From NCBI GenBank assembly GCA_902789505.1, contig CADAOO010000009.1, positions 1-37,505 of the forward strand: a stretch of 37,505 bases of DNA, in the 5' to 3' direction. Origin of the DNA: an uncultured Methanobrevibacter sp. (GTDB taxonomy: Archaea > Methanobacteriota > Methanobacteria > Methanobacteriales > Methanobacteriaceae). Position numbers and translations under genes: made by a program. Under the pieces are notes generated by a model. The model saw only the letters and a program-made list of their open reading frames with translations. It searched no databases and was not told the DNA's origin. Below, piece by piece: positions 18,424 through 27,600 of the stretch; the first letter of the stretch is position 1; each line of letters starts with the position of its first letter.

Positions 18424-19158
18424 ATGATTGTAATGTCCATTGCGGGTGTTGACCCGTCAGGCGGTGCAGGAGTCTTTGCCGATTTAAAAACATTTCAGGC
18501 TATTGGCGTTTATGGAACCGGAATAGTGACTGCCCTGACTGCACAGAATCCCTGTAAATTCTTTTCCACACATCCTGTTTCACCACAATATATTGAAGAG
18601 CAGATGGATTCTGTGATGGATTCATATGACATTGAATTCATTAAAACAGGAATGCTGTACTCTCCGGAGATTATTGAACTGGTTGGTAAAAAAATTAAAG
18701 AATATAATCTAAAGGCAGTTGTTGATCCTGTTATGGTTGCAACTTCCGGCGGAGATTTGACAAAGGAGGATATTGCAAAAGCGATGAACAAATACTTACT
18801 TCCCCAAGCGATTTTAACTACACCGAATGTTGCTGAAGCTGAAAAATTAACAAATTTAAAAATTACAAAAAAAGAAGATGCAATAAAAGCATCCGAATTG
18901 ATTGAATGCAATAACATAATTACCGGCGGGCATTTAGATGGAATAAACACCATAAACATTGATGGGGACATCTTTATTGTAAAACAGGAGCTGATTGAAA
19001 CTGATAACCTGCACGGTACAGGATGCAATCTGTCATCAGCAATCACAGCATATCTTGCAAAAAATAACGATTTAAAAACATCCATCCTAAAAGCACTGGA
19101 TTATGTTTATGAAGGAATAAAAAATGGAAATCATGGAACCCTAATAGCTAAAATATAA
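18424..19158 (+). CDS. thiD: Hydroxymethylpyrimidine/phosphomethylpyrimidine kinase
   Basis: 244 aa ribokinase-fold enzyme that phosphorylates HMP and HMP-P to HMP-PP for thiamine synthesis. It begins MIVMSIAGVDPSGGAGVFAD, the pyrimidine-binding signature. KTGMLYSPEI, VVDPVMVATSGGD and the closing anion-hole/catalytic segment NLHGTGCNLSSAITAYLA follow. Many archaea carry ThiD fused to a C-terminal ThiN thiamine-phosphate synthase domain. This one ends right after the kinase domain, so that step must be encoded elsewhere. ATG 18424 immediately follows the cofC stop. Confidence 0.94.
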   Translation: MIVMSIAGVDPSGGAGVFADLKTFQAIGVYGTGIVTALTAQNPCKFFSTHPVSPQYIEEQMDSVMDSYDIEFIKTGMLYSPEIIELVGKKIKEYNLKAVVDPVMVATSGGDLTKEDIAKAMNKYLLPQAILTTPNVAEAEKLTNLKITKKEDAIKASELIECNNIITGGHLDGINTINIDGDIFIVKQELIETDNLHGTGCNLSSAITAYLAKNNDLKTSILKALDYVYEGIKNGNHGTLIAKI

Positions 19159-19215
19159 TCCTTAGAGAATAGCCTGTCCTAAAAAAAAGTTAAAGAAAAA
19201 ATAGCTAAAATTTAA

Positions 19216-19968
19216 CTATTCTCCCATATCCAAACCGTCAACGATTGATTCCTGAAGTTGAATGAATTCTTCAGATTCCCTTTTTCTTGGCCGTTCCATA
19301 TCAACTTCAACGATTTTTGCAATTTTACCGGGATTTTTATCCAGAATAACAATTTTATCTGCAAGATAAACCGCTTCATCAACGTCGTGGGTTACGAAAA
19401 CAATGGTATTTTCAAATCTTTTCCAAACACCTATGAGCTGCTCCTGAAGCTTGTGCCTATTTTGCATATCCAATGCAGAAAACGGCTCATCCATAAGCAA
19501 AATCGGTGAATGATTAAGTAAAGATCTAATGATTGCAACCCTTTGCTTCATTCCGCCTGAAAGCTCATGAGGATAGCTATCCTTAAAGTCAATCAGACCA
19601 ACACTTTTAAGATATCTTTCGGCAGCGGCAACATTTTCATCTTTAGAACCTTTTTTTGTCACCTCCAAACCGAAAGTAACATTCTGCAGTACTGTCAACC
19701 ATGGGAATAATGAATATTGTTGGAAAATTACTGCTCTATCACCGGATGGTTTTTTAACCACCTCGCCATTAGCAACTATTTCCCCTGAGGTAGGCTGGTC
19801 AAGGCCGGCTATTAATCTTAAAAGAGTTGTTTTTCCACATCCGGAAGGTCCTAAAAGACACACTAATTCACCATCATCTATATGTAAATTAATGTCTTCC
19901 AAAACAGATAACCTATCTGATTTTTTTCCTTCGAATGACTTATTGATATTTTTAACTTCAATTGACAT
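19216..19968 (-). CDS. ABC transporter ATP-binding protein, SsuB/TauB (nitrate/sulfonate/HMP) type
   Basis: 250 aa from ATG 19968, which has AGGTG just upstream; the GTG at 19974 overlaps that site and is rejected. It supplies ATP hydrolysis for an inner-membrane importer. Walker A is LLGPSGCGKTT (38-48), then the Q-loop IFQQYSLFPW, the signature LSGGM (136-140), Walker B ILLMDEPFSALD (156-167) and the H-loop FVTHD (His194). The usual VARAL after the signature reads AIIRSL here. It follows the permease gene by 8 bp. The subfamily serves sulfonates, taurine, nitrate or pyrimidine thiamine precursors. No binding protein is encoded nearby, so the substrate is unresolved. Confidence 0.92.
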   Translation of the reverse strand: MSIEVKNINKSFEGKKSDRLSVLEDINLHIDDGELVCLLGPSGCGKTTLLRLIAGLDQPTSGEIVANGEVVKKPSGDRAVIFQQYSLFPWLTVLQNVTFGLEVTKKGSKDENVAAAERYLKSVGLIDFKDSYPHELSGGMKQRVAIIRSLLNHSPILLMDEPFSALDMQNRHKLQEQLIGVWKRFENTIVFVTHDVDEAVYLADKIVILDKNPGKIAKIVEVDMERPRKRESEEFIQLQESIVDGLDMGE

Positions 19969-19976
19969 TAACACAC

Positions 19977-20726
19977 CTACCAGAATATCCTATTTTGAAT
20001 TTTTGTAAATACAAAGTCAAATGCAAGTCCAATCAAACCGATTACAAGCATACCTACTACAGTAGTACCTGTATCGAACAAGTTTGTTGCGGTTAAAATC
20101 ATGTAACCCAAACCGCTGCTTGAACCAATCATTTCAGCTGAAATTGTACACATCAATGCAATTCCAATACCCACCTTTAAACCTGAAACGACATAAGGAA
20201 TGGCAGAAGGTACAACTATGCGTTTTAATACATTCCAATCATTTGCTCCCAATGTCTGAGCGGATTCGACCAGAACTTTATCAGTTCTTTTAACGCCGTC
20301 AATAGTATAAACTAAAATAGGGAATACACATCCCATGAATATAATAAATACAGCCGGAAAAGTACCGATACCGAACCATAAAATTGAAAATGGAATCCAA
20401 GCAACAGGAGGAATTGGTCTTAAAATACTTATTACAAAGGTACATAAATCCTCCAAAGTTTTATACCACCCAAGCAGTATTCCTAAAGGAATTGCAACGA
20501 CAGACGCCAGGATTAAACCTGCAAACACCTTAAATAAAGTATCAATAGTGTTTGTAAGAAGTTTGCCGTTTTGAATTACTACCCATGCAGAATTTATTAC
20601 ATCAAGAGGGCCAGGTAAGATATATGAAGAAAACAATCCCAAACCATTGGTTATCAGATACCAAAATAAGATTAAAATAATTGGCAGTATCACTGGAACA
20701 AATTTGTTCTTGTAATTATCAAACAT
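19977..20726 (-). CDS. ABC transporter permease, SsuC/TauC type
   Basis: 249 aa integral membrane subunit with about six helices. The BPD_transp_1 coupling loop is ESAQTLGANDWNVLKRIVVP with SAIPYVVSGLKVGIGIA, where the ATPase docks. The C-terminus (GLIGLAFDFVFTKIQNRIFW) is typical of the SsuC/TauC/ThiX group. GTGATG lies just before ATG 20726. A TATA box near 20777-20788 predicts a leader of about 30 nt. It is the first gene of a two-gene unit with the ATPase. The solute-binding subunit expected for this class is absent from the window. Confidence 0.92.
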   Translation of the reverse strand: MFDNYKNKFVPVILPIILILFWYLITNGLGLFSSYILPGPLDVINSAWVVIQNGKLLTNTIDTLFKVFAGLILASVVAIPLGILLGWYKTLEDLCTFVISILRPIPPVAWIPFSILWFGIGTFPAVFIIFMGCVFPILVYTIDGVKRTDKVLVESAQTLGANDWNVLKRIVVPSAIPYVVSGLKVGIGIALMCTISAEMIGSSSGLGYMILTATNLFDTGTTVVGMLVIGLIGLAFDFVFTKIQNRIFW

Positions 20727-20808
20727 TTCATCACTTAATTAAAATTTTTATACATTAATTAGTTAGGTTAAACTTATATAAAAACTTTAAAAAAAAATAA
20801 AATGAAGT

Positions 20809-22938
20809 TTAAGCCACTTCAGTAGCCTTAACTTCAATAGATTCGTCATCCTTTAAAACAGATTTAGTGCTCAATGCACCGAACAGCATAGTGGAGAAAT
20901 TGTGTATCATTGATGAAGTTGACGGTGAAATAACACCCAGCACTCCTAAAACAAGAAGTGAACCGTTTACCTCTACAATATTGCGGTAGTTTGTATCGAT
21001 TTTATCCAACATTCCAACACTTAATTTTCTAAGTGTTACCAAATCATACAAATCGTCAGACAATAATGAGATGTCTGCAACTTCACGAGCTATATCTGAT
21101 GAATTTTTCATAGATACAGATACATCTGCAGCAGCCAGGGCAGGTGAATCGTTAATTCCATCACCAACCATTATTACAGTTTTTCCTTCAGCTTTAAGTT
21201 CTTCAACAATTCTTGATTTCTCTTCAGGAAGCACCTGTGATCTGTACTCAGTGATTCCCAATGCTTCGGCACCTGCCTTTGCACCGCTTTCACTGTCTCC
21301 GGTAAGCATTATGACATTTTCAATGCCCAAACTCTTAAGCTCTTCAATGACATATTTTGCCTCTTCACGTACAGGATCGTCTATGCAGATTATTCCCTCA
21401 AGTTTACCGTCAATTGCAAGATAAACAACAGAATGTTCTTCTGCGTTCTTATTGATTTTTCTTTCTTGAGTTTTGGTTACCTTAACCTTCTCATCATCAA
21501 ATAAAAAGTGTCTTGAACCTATAACGGCACGTTTACCGTCATATTCAGTTACAATGCCATGAGCCACAATATATTTAACTTCACTGTGGTCTTCCTCATG
21601 TTTGAGACCCTCTTTTTCTGCTTGCTTTACAATGGCTGTTGCAATACTGTGTGCGAAATGCTCTTCAATGCAGGCTGCCATTCTTAAAATGTCATCACGC
21701 TTGTATCTTCTTGACATTGGAATGACATCCACAACTTCCGGAGTTGCATTTGTCAGTGTTCCTGTCTTGTCAAATACGATAGTGTCTGCATTTGCATAGT
21801 TTTCCAAGAATTTTCCACCTTTAACCATCATTCTGTTATCTGATGCTTCACGCATTGCAGAAATAATGGACAGAGGTGTTGTCAGTTTAATTGCACATGA
21901 AAAATCAACCATCAGAACAGATAAAGCTTTTGTAGGATTTCCTGTAATCAGATATGTCAGGGCTGTCGCAAGGAAACTGTACGGAACAATTGAATCCGCC
22001 AGTTTTTCAGCCTTGCTTTGAGTGTCAGCCTTCAGCTCTTCTGAATTTTCAATCAGGTCAATGATTTTGTTTAATCTTGTTTCCTTATTCATTGAATAAA
22101 CTTCAACGACAATATTTCCTTCCTCTACAACAGTACCTGCATGCACTGTTTTTCCTATCTTCTTATGGACAGCCAATGGTTCTCCAGTCATGGAAGCTTC
22201 ATTGACCATGGCATCCCCTTCAATTACTTTTCCATCAACAGGTATCACATCACCCATATGGATTTTGATTTTATCGCCTTTATCGATGTCGACAGCAGGA
22301 CATTGCTTTTCTTCACCGTCTTCTCCTACTACCCATACAGTATCAATGTTTAAAGCTAAACTGTCCTTAAGAGTACTTTTAGCCTTCTGTATTGTGTAGT
22401 CCTCAAGTGCATCGGAGATTGACAATAAGAACATCATTGAACCTGCCGGCTTGTATTGCTTATGCAATAATGCTCCGGCAACTGCTGCCCCATCTAAAAG
22501 CGCAACATCACATCTGAATGCAGTTAAACTATCCAAACCTTCCCAGATATACTTGGCCGCATGATATATTGTTAATGCATTTCTTATAGGCATAGGTAAA
22601 AATAGTCTATAACCAATCCTGTTAAAAATCATTTTTGATAATTTCAAATAGAAATCATCGGTGATTTCTTTTGAAACCTGAATTTGTGTCGGTTCGGCTT
22701 CAAACAAATCATCCAATGTGATGCTTTTTAATATATCAAAAATCTTTTGTTTATTTTCCTCATCCCCATCATAATAAACAGTAATACTTCCGTTCCTATG
22801 AGAGGTATACACTTCATGGATGAAACTCTGATTTAAAAGTAATGAAGCAAGACCATAGCCTTCCTCTTTTGTAAAAGCCCATTGGCCTGAACGGACCCTT
22901 ATACGAGATCCGTTATCATACATTACCTTAAATTTCAT
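20809..22938 (-). CDS. P1B-type heavy-metal translocating ATPase with atypical metal-site motif
   Basis: 709 aa membrane pump coupling ATP hydrolysis to transition-metal transport, probably export. Order: an N-terminal HMA-like fold (about 1-75) without a CxxC pair; paired membrane helices (about 100-185); an actuator domain with MTGEP; helices around 315-370; a P-domain with DKTGTLT (D390); an N-domain; GDGINDSPALAAADVSVSM; and two C-terminal helices. The intramembrane motif, normally CPC, SPC or TPC, reads FSCAIKLTTP (S347-C348), lacking the proline. The N-domain motif reads EEHFAHSIA instead of SEHPLA. These departures point to a CtpC-like branch rather than a copper pump. It follows the small partner gene by 19 bp and shares its metal-type operator. 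Confidence 0.9.
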   Translation of the reverse strand: MKFKVMYDNGSRIRVRSGQWAFTKEEGYGLASLLLNQSFIHEVYTSHRNGSITVYYDGDEENKQKIFDILKSITLDDLFEAEPTQIQVSKEITDDFYLKLSKMIFNRIGYRLFLPMPIRNALTIYHAAKYIWEGLDSLTAFRCDVALLDGAAVAGALLHKQYKPAGSMMFLLSISDALEDYTIQKAKSTLKDSLALNIDTVWVVGEDGEEKQCPAVDIDKGDKIKIHMGDVIPVDGKVIEGDAMVNEASMTGEPLAVHKKIGKTVHAGTVVEEGNIVVEVYSMNKETRLNKIIDLIENSEELKADTQSKAEKLADSIVPYSFLATALTYLITGNPTKALSVLMVDFSCAIKLTTPLSIISAMREASDNRMMVKGGKFLENYANADTIVFDKTGTLTNATPEVVDVIPMSRRYKRDDILRMAACIEEHFAHSIATAIVKQAEKEGLKHEEDHSEVKYIVAHGIVTEYDGKRAVIGSRHFLFDDEKVKVTKTQERKINKNAEEHSVVYLAIDGKLEGIICIDDPVREEAKYVIEELKSLGIENVIMLTGDSESGAKAGAEALGITEYRSQVLPEEKSRIVEELKAEGKTVIMVGDGINDSPALAAADVSVSMKNSSDIAREVADISLLSDDLYDLVTLRKLSVGMLDKIDTNYRNIVEVNGSLLVLGVLGVISPSTSSMIHNFSTMLFGALSTKSVLKDDESIEVKATEVA

Positions 22939-22957
22939 TTTTTAACCTAAATCAAAA

Positions 22958-23224
22958 TTATTCTTCATCTTCAATGTAGATTTCTTTTTTATCCTCTTCG
23001 TGAGCATCAATAACTATTTCTTCAGCGTTTTCTCTCATGTCCTGAAATGTTTCTTCGGCATCCTTTCTAATTGACATTATGCCAGCCATTCCTTGAGTTG
23101 CTGCATCTTTTACAACTTTTGATTCCAATACTTTTTTTCCGACAACAGCAGTTGCAATTCCTGCTGCAAAAATTAATGCATGTTTGTGTTCTACACATTT
23201 ATCTAAAAATCTTTTATGGTCCAT
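22958..23224 (-). CDS. Small single-TM partner of the P-type ATPase (PacL/DUF1490- or DUF6110-like)
   Basis: 88 aa from ATG 23224, which has GGAGT eight bases upstream; ATG 23239 is an alternative. One membrane helix (about 15-29, HALIFAAGIATAVVG) follows a short basic-histidine N-terminus (H3, H13, H15). The cytosolic part is helical (SIRKDAEETFQDMRENAEEI) and ends in an acidic tail, DAHEEDKKEIYIEDEE. The layout of one helix, an amphipathic stretch and an acidic/His tail directly upstream of a P1B ATPase is that of mycobacterial PacL proteins, which bind metal and stabilise CtpC-type pumps. Homology cannot be proved here; I infer analogy from architecture and gene order. It is first in the operon behind two DtxR-like palindromes. 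Confidence 0.75.
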   Translation of the reverse strand: MDHKRFLDKCVEHKHALIFAAGIATAVVGKKVLESKVVKDAATQGMAGIMSIRKDAEETFQDMRENAEEIVIDAHEEDKKEIYIEDEE

Positions 23225-23275
23225 TTTTTCTACTCCCATATTATTTATAAAAATAAAATGCTCAGCAATTAATAT

Positions 23276-23289
23276 TTAGGCATGCCTAA
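23276..23289. promoter_or_regulatory. DtxR/IdeR-type operator, site 1
   Basis: TTAGGCATGCCTAA is a perfect 14-bp palindrome of the TTAGG-N4-CCTAA form found within the DtxR/IdeR box. It lies just downstream of a TATA-like ATTTAAAT (23291-23298) on the minus strand, in the probable start region of the metal-ATPase operon. A bound dimer there would block transcription. Confidence 0.65.
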
Positions 23290-23299
23290 TATTTAAATT

Positions 23300-23313
23300 T
23301 TAGGTTTACCTAA
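23300..23313. promoter_or_regulatory. DtxR/IdeR-type operator, site 2
   Basis: TTAGGTTTACCTAA has the same TTAGG-N4-CCTAA form, inside a longer 7-4-7 dyad, TTTTAGG/CCTAAAA. Its centre is 24 bp from site 1, and the two bracket the TATA-like ATTTAAAT. On the minus strand it covers the BRE position. It is also 73 bp upstream of the divergent CPBP gene and could affect it. Confidence 0.65.
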
Positions 23314-23385
23314 AAAGATGTAAAATTTTTTTAAAGAAATAATTAAATAGTAATGAACATGAAATATTGATAACCAGGTGAAACA

Positions 23386-24318
23386 TTGAACATACATAAA
23401 AAATTTTTCTCAAAAATAGGATTTACTTACTTAATATTCGGCATATCAACCTTAATAATAGGAACATTAATAATGAATATCATCGGAATCATAAATCCCG
23501 ACATAGTAAAGAATTTCAATGCTTTAACAATCATTACTGCAATATGCAATTATGTCCTGCCATTTCCAATATTATTATTCCTTATGAGAAAAATGGAAAA
23601 ACAGGATTTGGAAAAGCAGAAATTAAGCTTGAAAAAATTCTTACTTTACTTATGCATAACATTTACGTTAATGTGGATTGGAAATCTCCTTGGGGTCACA
23701 ATAACTTCCGCACTCGGAAGCCTATTCGGCATTGATATTAATAACCCTGTTCATACCCTACTTAACTCAACGGACATCTGGTTAAACCTAATGTTAATAA
23801 GTATAGTTGGACCAATATTTGAAGAAATCTTTTTTAGAAAACTGCTGATAGACAGAACAATCAAGTATGGTGCTAAAGTTTCAATAATCCTGTCTGCAGT
23901 CATTTTCGGATTTTTCCATGGAAATATTAACCAATTCTTTTATGCATTCCTACTCGGCGGATTTTTTGCATATGTTTACATAAAAACCGGAAAAATAATC
24001 TACACAATAATACTGCACATTCTCATAAATTTAATGGGGTCTGTTATCAGCACTTTTGCGATTAAAAGTCTTCAGGCACTGATTTCAAACAGTTATGGGG
24101 CAATTGATTTAGCGGTTGTAGCTATTTATACCCTAATCGTTATTTTAACAATATTATTTGGATTAATTGGTTTGTCAATGTTTAAAAAAGCCAAATTCAA
24201 TGGAAGCAAAACACAAATCCCCTTAAAACATCCGTTAAAAACAAGTTTATTGAATCCCGGAATAATCTGTTTTATAATATTTTATAGTGTAGTGATTATT
24301 TTTAACATAATCTCTTAA
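23386..24318 (+). CDS. CPBP family intramembrane glutamic endopeptidase
   Basis: 310 aa from a TTG start; GGTGA sits a few bases upstream, and no better in-frame ATG lies near. About eight membrane helices carry the Abi/CaaX-prenyl-protease-2-like motifs: EEIFFR (E146, E147, R151), FGFFHGN (H178) and LHILIN (H211, N215). These make up the intramembrane catalytic glutamate-histidine site. Family members cleave prenylated or lipid-linked substrates, or serve in peptide self-immunity and signalling; the substrate here is unknown. It is divergent from the metal-ATPase operon. A short T-poor 3' region then runs into the truncated CMD copy. Confidence 0.9.
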   Translation: MNIHKKFFSKIGFTYLIFGISTLIIGTLIMNIIGIINPDIVKNFNALTIITAICNYVLPFPILLFLMRKMEKQDLEKQKLSLKKFLLYLCITFTLMWIGNLLGVTITSALGSLFGIDINNPVHTLLNSTDIWLNLMLISIVGPIFEEIFFRKLLIDRTIKYGAKVSIILSAVIFGFFHGNINQFFYAFLLGGFFAYVYIKTGKIIYTIILHILINLMGSVISTFAIKSLQALISNSYGAIDLAVVAIYTLIVILTILFGLIGLSMFKKAKFNGSKTQIPLKHPLKTSLLNPGIICFIIFYSVVIIFNIIS

Positions 24319-24341
24319 AAAGAAAAAAATAAGAAGAGAAG

Positions 24342-24422
24342 TTAAGCCTTATCTTCTCTTTCCTCTTCAATAGCTTCAGTAACGCTATTCAAGATTTGAA
24401 GTGATTTGGAAAATGATAGCAT
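24342..24422 (-). pseudogene. Truncated 3' copy of the CMD-family gene
   Basis: This minus-strand stretch encodes MLSFSKSLQILNSVTEAIEE and then EREDKA plus a stop. It is the last 23 residues of the CMD-family protein at 35818-36168, with only three altered residues ahead of them. 73 bp are identical in DNA. Beyond that, similarity fades over about 20 bp and the rest of the gene is absent. A 26-codon reading frame remains but is unlikely to be a functional gene. Confidence 0.8.
24343..24415 (+). repeat. 73-bp direct repeat, left copy
   Basis: Identical base for base to 35819-35891, in the same orientation. The sequence is the 3' end of the CMD gene. Together the copies flank an 11.4-kb segment holding the CobN-like operon and the adhesin. 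No integrase or transposase lies between them. Confidence 0.95.
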
Positions 24423-24572
24423 AGATAAATCAAAAAACAGCTCAACTCTTTGAAAAATAGATTTATCTTTAAAAATTTATCGCTTTAATATGATATTTTA
24501 ATTTATTATACAATATGACAAACAAAATCCAAGATATCTAATTGACTATAAATATTTTTTACATTTTTTAAT

Positions 24573-24585
24573 TAGTAATACTTTT
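24573..24585 (+). promoter_or_regulatory. TAGTAATACTTTT element, copy 1, upstream of the CobN-like gene
   Basis: This 13-bp element recurs exactly at 24605-24617, 32 bp (about three helical turns) away. Each copy is followed within a few bases by a TATA-like sequence and GATTT (here TTTTTATAAGATTT). Either a promoter was duplicated or a regulator binds both. The rest of the gap 24423-24680 is very AT-rich and shows no gene. Confidence 0.55.
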
Positions 24586-24604
24586 TATAAGATTTTTAAC
24601 GGAA

Positions 24605-24617
24605 TAGTAATACTTTT
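24605..24617 (+). promoter_or_regulatory. TAGTAATACTTTT element, copy 2, next to a TATA box
   Basis: The second exact copy abuts CATATAAAG, a TATA box that would start transcription near 24647, about 34 bases before the CobN-like ATG. The core TAGTAATAC is the reverse complement of the GTATTACTA found in front of the adhesin gene. Confidence 0.55.
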
Positions 24618-24680
24618 CATATAAAGATTTATTATTACCTTTTTAATATATAATATATTATTAAAAATTAGGGGAATTAT

Positions 24681-27600
24681 ATGAGAAATTATAAAAAATT
24701 GTTAATACTATTCATTTTATTATCGTTTTTATTGTTAGTCCCGCCCATTTTCGCTTCATCGGCTAATGATTTAAACACAACCGATAATACCAATGATGAG
24801 TTAACTATAACAAACACGGATACCGTTCAAAACAAAACACTGTTCATAATTTCAGACAGTCCTGGAACCAACATTCTAGACTCCGCAAGTGACGATATTT
24901 ATAATGTGGAAAATTTATCCGGTTTCAATATTGTCTTAAGAAGCGGAGAACAAGTAAAGGACATGAATGAAGAAGAATTATATTCTTTATTTTCATCATC
25001 TGACGCATTTATTGGTGAATGGATAAGCACAGATGTAGATTCAGTTTTAACAAATCTTTTGGGAAAATACCCTAATTTATCAAACAAGGAATTATTCTTA
25101 ATACTGGAACTTCCTTCAGGCAATTTGAATTCAGGCTCCAGTTCCCTTAACCTAATTAGAAACAATACTTTAAATTACGAGAAAATATTCTTATCATACA
25201 CCAATGACGAATTAATCGATTACTTTAAAAATACAAAAAGAGGAAATTCATATAATGACATTAATAATTACATCAACAATGACGGACATAAGTTCAACAA
25301 CCTCTTTAATCAGTTAGTGCTTTATAAAAATATTAATGACAAGGATAACCTTAAAAACCAGATTCTGTTCACCTTAAATTATTTGGGTTATGGCTTTTCT
25401 TATGACCTTCCGAGTTTTACAGGTACCAAAAACTATGGAATTTACCGTGACAGATGGTATTCACTGGAGGAATATGTTGCTGCTTATTTCGATCCGTCAA
25501 GAACACGAACCATAGGAATTCTGGAAAGTACAATGTATATCGTTTCCCAACAGTTACACCCTGTTGACTCAATAATTGACACATTAGAATCAAAAGGATA
25601 TAATGTAATTCCCGTTTATGCAGCAGGAGGATCTGCTGAACAGTTAAAAGTAATGGTTGAATCCTGGACCAGTGCAGGCAGTGACATATCCGGATTCATA
25701 TCAAATTCTTCCAATTATAACACTTATGTTGATGCGGTTATTTCCATGGTTGCCTACGGTGTGGGTGGTGAAAACTTCTCAAAAGCTGTTGATTTCTTTG
25801 AGGAACTTGGAGTTCCTGTTTTTAGAGCTGTCCACTCAGATTATGTTTCCAATGAAATGTGGGAACTGGGTTCAACAGGCCTCACAACCGAAAAAAGTGA
25901 CAAATGGTGGCACATTACCATAGCTGAAACCCAAGGAATTATTGATGCAACATTTGTTGGCGGTCAGTCAAGCTATATCTCCAATCTAACCGGAGCAAGA
26001 ATAGTTACTTATATTCCCCATACCCGAAATATTGACTTGTTGACAGATAGAATTGATTCATGGGTGGATTTAAAATATCTGTCCAATGAGGATAAATTAA
26101 TCTCAGTAATCTATTATAATTATCCTCCGGGAAAACAGAATATCGGATCAAGTTATCTGGATACAATTAAAAGTATATACAACATCCTTTATACTTTGAA
26201 AGAATCCGGTTACAATGTAGGCAATTTACCTTCAAATGTAAGCGAACTTGAAGACTTGATGTTGAAATGCGGTATCAATGTAGCAACCTGGGCTCCCGGT
26301 GAACTTGAAAAATTGGCCAATCAATCAGGAGTTACCCTCTTATCCGTTGATGAATATACTTCATGGTTTAATTCTTTAGATGAAATCGTTAAGATACAAG
26401 TCCGTGAAGGTCCTGTCGCTTATATCGGAGAGCTCTCAAAAAGAGCCGTTGAACTTGATTATACAGTAACTATCGGAGATACAATTGATGACTGGTTCAA
26501 TCAGATTATTGCTTTGCTTCCTGAAGATAATTCACAGGAAGCTAAAATAGTTTTGACCAATATCGTATCTGCATTGAAGAATTTCACACAAACTAAAAAC
26601 TTTGATTACTACAATTTATTTTTACAGTATTTTTATGAATTCAAACTATTGAACATCTCAGGTCTTAACGGCTGGGGAGACAGTCCTGGCAATGTGATGG
26701 TTGTAAACCGTAACGGTTCAGAGTATTTTGTTATTCCAGGTTTGACCTATGGAAATATATTCATAGCACCTGAGCCTCAAAGAGGATGGGAATCCGATAT
26801 CGAAAATCTCTATCACTGCACAGCCGTTGCACCTACACACCAATATCTGGCAGCATATTATTACATGCAGACAAGACATTCCAATGCAATGATATTCATA
26901 GGAAGGCATGCTACACACGAATGGCTGCCTGGAAAAGAGATTTTATTATCAGCGACAGATTACGGATCAGTTGTTGTCGGAGATGTTCCTCAGTTATATT
27001 TCTATATCGTTGACGGTTTGGGAGAAGCTATTCAAGCAAAAAGAAGAGGATTTGCCGTTATGATTTCACATTTGACCTCTCCGATGTCATACACTCATCT
27101 TTATGCTAACTTAACTGTTGCTGCAAGCTTAATTAATGATTATAAAAATAATCCTAAAGAAGAAACAGTCAACCAGCTGCGTGATTTGATTATCAAAAAT
27201 GACTATTCCATGAACATAGGACTTACAAAAGATGATGTAAATAACATGTCAAGCAATCTTCTTGTAGAGAAGGTCAATAATTTCCTAATTGAAATGCAGT
27301 CTGCATTATATCCTTTAGGACTTCATGCATTAGGTGAGCCTTGGAGCGAAAACGATTTGGCAAGTACCGTTTCTGCAATGATGTCCTATGATTATGTCAT
27401 GGAAAACAATCAGGGAGTCGTCAACCTGTTTGGCGAACTTTCAAACTATTACTTCTCAAAGACATATGACGATTTGTCTGCATTTGACAGGGAATTCGTA
27501 TTAAACAAATCCTATGACCTCATAAAATCACTGATTTACTGGGATGTTGATACAGTAAACAGCGTACTAATTGCACAAAATGATAAACTTGACAATCCGA

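Noticed and set aside
18510..19085. Minus-strand ORF of 191 codons inside thiD
   Set aside because: Long antisense frames are common in this AT-rich codon usage; thiD motifs are complete on the plus strand.
20755..20775. TTAGGTTAAACTTA before the ABC permease gene as a third DtxR-like site
   Set aside because: Only one TTAGG half is present; the CCTAA partner is missing, so it does not meet the palindrome seen at 23276-23313.
24319..24680. tRNA or small RNA gene as integration target next to the left 73-bp repeat
   Set aside because: No cloverleaf or CCA-like end could be traced; the repeat is fully explained as the 3' end of the CMD gene.
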